Below are positions 59,064 to 64,000 of a DNA stretch of 64,000 nt, in pieces; position 1 is the stretch's first letter, and the number at the start of each line of letters is the position of its first letter. The notes beneath the pieces are model-generated. The model made no database searches. It saw only the letters and a program-made list of their open reading frames with translations, and was not told the DNA's origin. Made by a program: the position numbers and the translations under genes. The DNA is from Enterobacteriaceae bacterium LSJC7 (GTDB lineage: Bacteria; Pseudomonadota; Gammaproteobacteria; Enterobacterales; Enterobacteriaceae): contig AMFN01000004.1 of NCBI GenBank assembly GCA_000302695.1, forward strand, positions 62,001-126,000, written 5' to 3'.

Positions 59064-59304
59064 TCACGAGTCCCCCGTTTTTTAGCTTGCGGCAACCGTT
59101 AGCAAACCGGCTGCCGCAATGAGTATGACAAAACGTCTTTCACGCCAGGCGCCGTGGTGTGGCGTTACCATCCTTCAAACCTCCCTTTCTGAACGTTGCT
59201 GGCTGCCACGCTGTGGCGTTTGACGGCATCCTGCCAATCTGTGCGGCGTATTATGCCTGGCACACGGCTGGCCAGCGCCTTGTCAAAGCGGCTGGCTGGC
59301 GACG

Positions 59305-59814
59305 TTATTTCTGCTGCGCTTTTTGCACGGCGTCATCGGCTTTCCACAGGCGGTAGCGCACTTCTGTACCCTGCGGGACGTAGACAACCAGCGGCAGGCG
59401 GCTGTTATAGCGCTGCATGGCGCTGTCGCCCAGGTTTGCCGTGACGAAGGTCAGTTCACGCGTGTTGTCCGGGCAGGCCATCATTGTTGATACCGGGCCA
59501 GACAGTTTATCGACCACCAGATAGTCGTATCCCCAGCCTTCCAGGGTTTTGGTTTCAAGTTTTGCCCCCAGCGACTGGCGGTTACAATCTGTTTCCCGCT
59601 CCTGGCCTATCAGCAGTTCTACTTTGTAGTTTTCTTCTTTTTTCTGCTCCGGCAGCCAGATGACCTGGCGCGTCATGCCTTTTTCCGCAACCGGATACGG
59701 CGCGACTTTTTCCAGCGGCTGTTGGCTTAATGCTTTCTGCTCAGAACCTGCGGCCTGGGCAGTACCCGCGAGTAGTGCAACAAGGCCTGCCATCACCAAT
59801 GCTTTATTCTTCAT
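59305..59814 (-). CDS. eco: Ecotin, periplasmic serine protease inhibitor
   Basis: Ecotin is a dimeric inhibitor of trypsin-like and elastase-like proteases, including neutrophil elastase. It has 169 residues with a signal peptide ([21 protein letters not shown]). The reactive-site loop has [10 protein letters not shown], where the first Met is P1 as in E. coli. The two cysteines (ETDCNRQS and MMACPDN) form the loop-stabilising disulphide. AAGGATG precedes the start. In E. coli K-12 eco lies elsewhere in the chromosome. Confidence 0.96.
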   Translation of the reverse strand: MKNKALVMAGLVALLAGTAQAAGSEQKALSQQPLEKVAPYPVAEKGMTRQVIWLPEQKKEENYKVELLIGQERETDCNRQSLGAKLETKTLEGWGYDYLVVDKLSGPVSTMMACPDNTRELTFVTANLGDSAMQRYNSRLPLVVYVPQGTEVRYRLWKADDAVQKAQQK

Positions 59815-59875
59815 TTTGCATCCTTATATGGTTAAAAATTCTGTTAATTTGTTATTAATTCATATTTGAGTTTTT

Positions 59876-59971
59876 ATGGCAACCTCTTCTCAGTCTTATC
59901 CACTTATTGTTTGTTTTTTAATCGCTCTGTGCTGGGGCACTTTATCTGCGTTGGTGCTCGTTTGGGTTTGA
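59876..59971 (+). CDS. Candidate 31-residue single-helix membrane protein
   Basis: ATG 59876 to TGA 59971 encodes a 31-residue peptide starting MATSSQSYPL and followed by one hydrophobic helix (LIVCFLIALCWGTLSALVLV). TTGAG lies five bases upstream, a modest ribosome site. The size and composition fit the enterobacterial small membrane proteins that tune larger complexes, but I recognise no family. It is divergent from eco, with 61 bp between the starts. Confidence 0.42.
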   Translation: MATSSQSYPLIVCFLIALCWGTLSALVLVWV

Positions 59972-60385
59972 AAAGGCTTTAAATGAATGCGTAACGACCG
60001 TAAAAATGTCCATGGTCTGGCGAAGTGGAGTAGAGCATCCTGGTAATCAGTTGGTGTGTTTCAGGGGTTTTCTTAGGAAAAAGTAAGCTGTTAATGTTAA
60101 AAAAACATTTCCGCATTAACTGTTAAACAGGTTTTTTAACTATGAAATATCCATTTATTATTGGTTTTTCTCGCGGATTATAAGATTATTTCTTGTTAAT
60201 CTCGCTACTTCTAAGTAACCCTGTGTTGACATTGTTTTTGTAAGATGGTCTTCTTAGTCACATCTGGTTTTAGGATATTTCTATCCCTAAGAGGCTGATT
60301 CCCAGGAGGGAACTGGGGGCAGGGTTAGAAAGACCTTTTATCTACTTGATAAATATGGCTTTACTCATTTCGCAAGGAGGCGGAG
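59972..60385. promoter_or_regulatory. AT-rich leader of the LuxR-type gene
   Basis: 414 bp without a gene, strongly AT-rich from 60080 to 60240. GTTGACATTG (about 60223-60232) resembles a sigma-70 -35 element, but the matching -10 was not clear. It presumably holds the regulatory region of the downstream regulator. Confidence 0.4.
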
Positions 60386-60982
60386 ATGAAAATGTTATAT
60401 ATGGGTGTGGGTAATTTAAGCAGCAACGGTATCTTCTACATGCTGGAAATGTGCTTTCCTGCTGACCAGTTGACCCTTGCAAACATCCAGGATGGACAGT
60501 CAGATTTACTTAAAAATAAGTATGATATTGTTATTCTCGATTGCGAAGCGATCGAGCCTTTCCTCGATACCTTGATCGGTGAACTCTCCTCAGTCGATGC
60601 GCCTGTCATGGCGCTGGCCGTAGATAAAAGCCAGCTAAGACGCCTGCACAATGAAATGCCCGGACTGCGCGGCATGGTTAACCGTAATGGCAATGCCGAT
60701 TTTCTTATCAAAGCTATTAGTGTGATTGCGGATGGCGGATATTGCTATTCGTGGAATGTCTTTGATTATAACGGCCTTGCCTGTGGTGGCCTGAGTGAAG
60801 ACATGTATGAAAAAGCGGGACTGACCCGCCGTGAACGAGAAATCCTCCAGTTTTGCCTTGCCGGTGAGACTAACAAATCTATTTCTCTGCGACTTTCACG
60901 CAGTGAGAAAACGATTAGTGCGCATAAATCCAATATTCTAAGAAAATTAGGAATGAAAGGTTGGCAGCTTAAGGCGAACTAA
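60386..60982 (+). CDS. LuxR/FixJ-type transcriptional regulator
   Basis: This is a 198-residue regulator with AAGGAGG upstream of ATG 60386. The N-terminal ~130 residues look like a degenerate response-regulator receiver (IVILDCEAIEPF at the usual phosphorylation strand), so it may work without phosphorylation. The C-terminal HTH (LTRREREILQFCLAGETNKS then KTISAHKSNILRKLG) is a standard LuxR domain. It lies 355 bp upstream of the giant adhesin gene in the same direction and probably controls it (inference), as RcsA/BglJ/CsgD-like regulators do. Confidence 0.87.
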   Translation: MKMLYMGVGNLSSNGIFYMLEMCFPADQLTLANIQDGQSDLLKNKYDIVILDCEAIEPFLDTLIGELSSVDAPVMALAVDKSQLRRLHNEMPGLRGMVNRNGNADFLIKAISVIADGGYCYSWNVFDYNGLACGGLSEDMYEKAGLTRREREILQFCLAGETNKSISLRLSRSEKTISAHKSNILRKLGMKGWQLKAN

Positions 60983-61337
60983 TTTCAGGCTGATTTTACT
61001 TTCTGCATAATTCCTGGGGAATTTTCTTCCTCATTAAACGCATTTTTAAATGTCATTGTTTATACGATGCGGGATAGTTTTGTGCTTAGTCTTAAGTAAT
61101 TCTTAAAATGGATGATTCTGGTGTCGGTTATTTAACGAAGGAGTGTTACCGATATCTTTATCTATCAGCTAGTTATTGGTGAGTGTTGCCTGGTTATTCT
61201 CAGTAAGAGCCAGGGGGCTAATTTCTGGCTGATATCTTTAAAACCCTTGGGAAAATAGAATATTTAAGGTTGGACTTGAAGGCTGGGGCGAACTCGCTCC
61301 AGTGCTTAGCTCGACAATCTTAGATTCAGGAGATTAT
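60983..61337. promoter_or_regulatory. Leader region of the giant adhesin gene
   Basis: 355 AT-rich bp without a gene between the LuxR-type regulator and the adhesin. No terminator is evident after the regulator; the AGGAG for the adhesin is at 61328-61332. Confidence 0.5.
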
Positions 61338-64000
61338 ATGAACGGGAAGAGCATCATCCTCGTCACAAGGACCATGGATGGCAAAAGTGAAAGTTTTACA
61401 CCAGGTAAAAACAGCGCCAAAAAAATCGCTGTAAAACCTGGCGCTTTGTATTTATTAAAAAATGCGGCAGATAATTTCGCACCAGAAAATATTACATTAA
61501 AACGTGTAGGCAAAGACCTGCAGGTCTTTAATGAAGGTGACGATCAACCTTGCCTGATTCTTACCGATTATTTTGCCGAAGTAGAAGGCGGCGAGCGTGC
61601 GCCTGTACTGCTGGGCATGGCTGAAGACGGCCAGATTTATCAGTATATCCCTTTGTCAGGTGAAGGCTACGAGACGGGCTACCTGATGGCCGACGGCCAG
61701 ATGGCACCTGTCGCGCTGGGCGGCCAACCGATGGGCGCAGGTGAAGCGTTCTTTGCTGCACAGGAAAGCGACGATAATCTGTGGCCAATTTTCCTGGGGC
61801 TGTTTGCCCTGGCGGGTGCGGTGGGTGGCGGTATTGCCATTGCACACCACAACCGCGACAAAAACGACTCGCGTGAACCGCAGGACTCCACCCCGCCGAC
61901 CAGCAAAGGTATCGGTGGTGCGCTGGATAATACCGGCAGCAAAACCGGCCCGTTGAGCTCTGGCGATACGACCGATGAAACACGCCCGCAGCTGAGCGGG
62001 AAAGGTGAACCGGGCAGCACCATCACCATTTACGACAACGGCACCAAAATTGGTGAAACCAAGGTCGATGGCAATGGCAACTGGCTGTGGACACCGGATA
62101 AGCCTCTGGGCGAAGGCAAGCATGAGCTGACCACCACTGAGACGGATAAAGCAGGCAACGTCAGCGATCCGTCCAAAGGTTTTGAAATCACGGTCGATAC
62201 GACAGCGCCAGAAGGCTCCACTACGCCGCCAACCACTACCGATAACGTGGGCGATAAAACCGGTCCACTGACTGACGGTGACTATACCGATGACACCCGC
62301 CCGGAACTGTCCGGCAAAGGTGAGCCGGGTAATACCATTGATATCTGGGACAACGGCAAGATTATTGGCTCCACCACGGTTGATAAAGACGGTAACTGGA
62401 CATGGCAGCCGGAAGAGCCGCTGACTGAAGGCGATCACAAGCTGTCCACCACCGAGACCGATGGCGCAGGTAATACCTCTAAGCCGTCGCCGGATATCAA
62501 CATTGTTGTGGATACCACACCGCCGACCGGCGCTACCACGCCGCCGACCACCACCGATAACGTGGGTAACAAAACCGGTCCGTTGACCAGTGGCGAAGCG
62601 ACCGACGATGCCAAACCGGAACTGTCCGGTAAAGGCGAGCCGGGCAACACCATTGATATCTGGGACAATGGCGAGAAAATTGGCTCCACTACGGTCGATA
62701 AAGACGGTAACTGGACCTGGGAGCCGGAAAAGCCGCTGCCTGACGGTGAGCATAACCTCTCCACCACCGAGACGGATAAAGCGGGTAACACCTCTGAGCC
62801 GTCGCCGGGTATTGATATTGTTGTCGATACCACGCCGCCGACCGGCTCTACCACCCCGCCGACCACCACGGATGACGTGGGTGATAAAACCGGTCCGCTG
62901 AAAAATGGCGAAGCCACTGATGACACTAAACCGGAGCTTTCCGGTAAAGGCGATCCGGGCAATACCATTGATATCTGGGATAACGGCGAGAAAATTGGCT
63001 CCACCACGGTTGATAAAGATGGTAACTGGACGTGGGAGCCGGAAACACCGCTGACCGAAGGCGAGCACAAGCTGTCCACCACCGAAACCGATCCGGCGGG
63101 CAACACCTCTAAGCCATCACCGGATATCACCATCGTTGTGGACACGACGGCGCCGGAAGGCTCTACGACTCCGCCGACGGCTATTGATGATGTAGGCAAT
63201 AAAACGGGTCCACTTACCGATGGTGGCTACACCGATGACACCCAGCCGGAGCTGTCCGGTAAAGGCGAGCCGGGCAACACCATTGATATCTGGGATAACG
63301 GCGAAAAAATCGGCTCAACGGTTGTTGATGAGAACGGCAACTGGACGTGGGAGCCGGAAACACCGCTGACCGAAGGTGAGCACAAGCTGTCCACCACCGA
63401 AACCGACGAAGCAGGTAATACCTCTAAGCCGTCTCCGGACCTGACCATTAACGTTGACACCACGCCGCCGGTAACCCCGTCGACGCCGGGTGCAACTGAC
63501 AATGTCGGTGATAAAACAGGCCCGATTACCAGTGGCGAAGCGACCGACGATGCACAGCCAGAACTCAACGGTAAAGGTGAGCCTGGCAACGTTGTCGATA
63601 TCTGGGATAACGGTGAGAAAATTGGCTCCACGGTGGTTGATGAAAACGGCAACTGGACATGGCAGCCAGAAACGCCGCTGCCTGACGGTGAGCACAACAT
63701 TTCCACCACCGAGACCGACCCGGCGGGTAACACCTCTGAGCCGTCTCCGGGCATCAACATTATTGTAGATACCACACCGCCGGATGCGGATTCACTGGCG
63801 ATTACCGGCGTGAACGACACCGTAGGTGAAATCACCGGTAACATCGAAAACGGCGGTAAAACCGACGACAGCCGTCCGACCCTCTCCGGTACCGGCACCG
63901 CAGGCGACACCATTGTGCTGTACACCACCGATGCCAGCGGTAAGCATGAAATCGGCCGCGCCACCGTGGATGCCAACGGTAACTGGTCTATTCAGCCGCA
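61338..64000 (+). CDS. Giant Bap/BapA-like repeat adhesin, 5' part (runs off window)
   Basis: ATG 61338 with AGGAG upstream opens a frame that stays open to the window end (888 codons). Residues 1-140 form a BapA-prefix-like domain (MNGKSIILVTRTMDGKSESF). A hydrophobic glycine-rich stretch (WPIFLGLFALAGAVGGGIAI, 149-168) may act as the retention plug of type I secreted adhesins. From residue 184 come Ig-like repeats of about 105 residues with D-N-V-G-D-K-T-G-P-L, LSGKGEPG, IDIWDNGEKIG and GNWTW motifs. The family mediates biofilm formation. The secretion genes and C-terminus are outside the window. Confidence 0.92.
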   Translation, partial: MNGKSIILVTRTMDGKSESFTPGKNSAKKIAVKPGALYLLKNAADNFAPENITLKRVGKDLQVFNEGDDQPCLILTDYFAEVEGGERAPVLLGMAEDGQIYQYIPLSGEGYETGYLMADGQMAPVALGGQPMGAGEAFFAAQESDDNLWPIFLGLFALAGAVGGGIAIAHHNRDKNDSREPQDSTPPTSKGIGGALDNTGSKTGPLSSGDTTDETRPQLSGKGEPGSTITIYDNGTKIGETKVDGNGNWLWTPDKPLGEGKHELTTTETDKAGNVSDPSKGFEITVDTTAPEGSTTPPTTTDNVGDKTGPLTDGDYTDDTRPELSGKGEPGNTIDIWDNGKIIGSTTVDKDGNWTWQPEEPLTEGDHKLSTTETDGAGNTSKPSPDINIVVDTTPPTGATTPPTTTDNVGNKTGPLTSGEATDDAKPELSGKGEPGNTIDIWDNGEKIGSTTVDKDGNWTWEPEKPLPDGEHNLSTTETDKAGNTSEPSPGIDIVVDTTPPTGSTTPPTTTDDVGDKTGPLKNGEATDDTKPELSGKGDPGNTIDIWDNGEKIGSTTVDKDGNWTWEPETPLTEGEHKLSTTETDPAGNTSKPSPDITIVVDTTAPEGSTTPPTAIDDVGNKTGPLTDGGYTDDTQPELSGKGEPGNTIDIWDNGEKIGSTVVDENGNWTWEPETPLTEGEHKLSTTETDEAGNTSKPSPDLTINVDTTPPVTPSTPGATDNVGDKTGPITSGEATDDAQPELNGKGEPGNVVDIWDNGEKIGSTVVDENGNWTWQPETPLPDGEHNISTTETDPAGNTSEPSPGINIIVDTTPPDADSLAITGVNDTVGEITGNIENGGKTDDSRPTLSGTGTAGDTIVLYTTDASGKHEIGRATVDANGNWSIQP
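61887..64000 (+). repeat. Tandem ~315-bp coding repeats in the adhesin gene
   Basis: Repeat units begin at about 61887, 62217, 62532, 62845, 63162, 63470 and 63785 (lengths 330, 315, 313, 317, 308 and 315 bp; the last is cut by the window edge). Units 2-6 are very similar in DNA, notably the GGTGAGCC-GGGCAACACC and GATATCTGGGA blocks. They are prone to recombination and to short-read assembly collapse. Confidence 0.9.

Noticed and set aside
61656-63976. Long open frames on the minus strand (470, 254 and 249 codons) inside the adhesin region
   Set aside because: They are antisense to the adhesin repeats; the codon-periodic repeats keep the opposite strand open. No ribosome sites, and the products are repetitive Val/Gly/Arg strings.

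Overview
The window looks like a chromosomal segment from a member of the Enterobacteriaceae, in the Enterobacter/Cronobacter/Franconibacter/Kosakonia range. The evidence is recalled similarity to Escherichia coli proteins and an E. coli-like backbone order: qor-dnaB-alr-tyrB-yjbQ-yjbR-uvrA-ssb, then yjcB-soxS-soxR-ghxP-yjcE, then actP-yjcH-acs, gltP, fdhF, and yjdP-phnPONMLKJIHGFEDC-yjdN-yjdM. The genus cannot be fixed from sequence reading alone. Most coding DNA is fairly GC-rich, with AT-rich islands.

Layout. 1-9.4 kb is housekeeping: a partial qor, replication, amino-acid metabolism and DNA repair, with a LexA box between uvrA and ssb. 9.7-18.5 kb is accessory DNA between ssb and yjcB: a divergent arsenic cassette (arsRBC and arsH), a gene-free kilobase with strong RNA-like folds, a membrane diguanylate cyclase, and an HlyD plus two ABC-2 permeases with no ATPase. 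18.5-24.1 kb returns to the backbone: yjcB, the SoxR/SoxS redox switch, a GST, the purine permease ghxP and the antiporter yjcE.

24.3-30.3 kb is a second accessory block between yjcE and actP. It holds two small unknown proteins, a LysR gene divergent from cidAB, and a three-gene overlapping operon: a DarT-like protein, DarT and DarG. DarTG is a known DNA ADP-ribosylating toxin-antitoxin and anti-phage module; the extra DarT-like gene in front of it is the most interesting system here. 30.4-38.5 kb covers acetate uptake and activation (actP, yjcH, acs), the glutamate/aspartate symporter gltP (the nrf operon found here in E. coli K-12 is absent) and the selenoprotein formate dehydrogenase H, with an in-frame UGA and SECIS element.

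38.7-44.9 kb is a group of accessory enzymes and regulators. 45.1-57.7 kb is a complete C-P lyase phosphonate operon with a Pho-box-like site and the companion genes yjdN and yjdM. 56.8-58.4 kb contains a 9-bp tandem repeat and a hairpin-rich non-coding stretch. The last part holds a membrane bactofilin, ecotin, a LuxR-type regulator and the first 888 codons of a giant Bap-like adhesin made of ~315-bp repeats, which runs off the window.

All identifications are from reading and remembered family knowledge; no database search was run.
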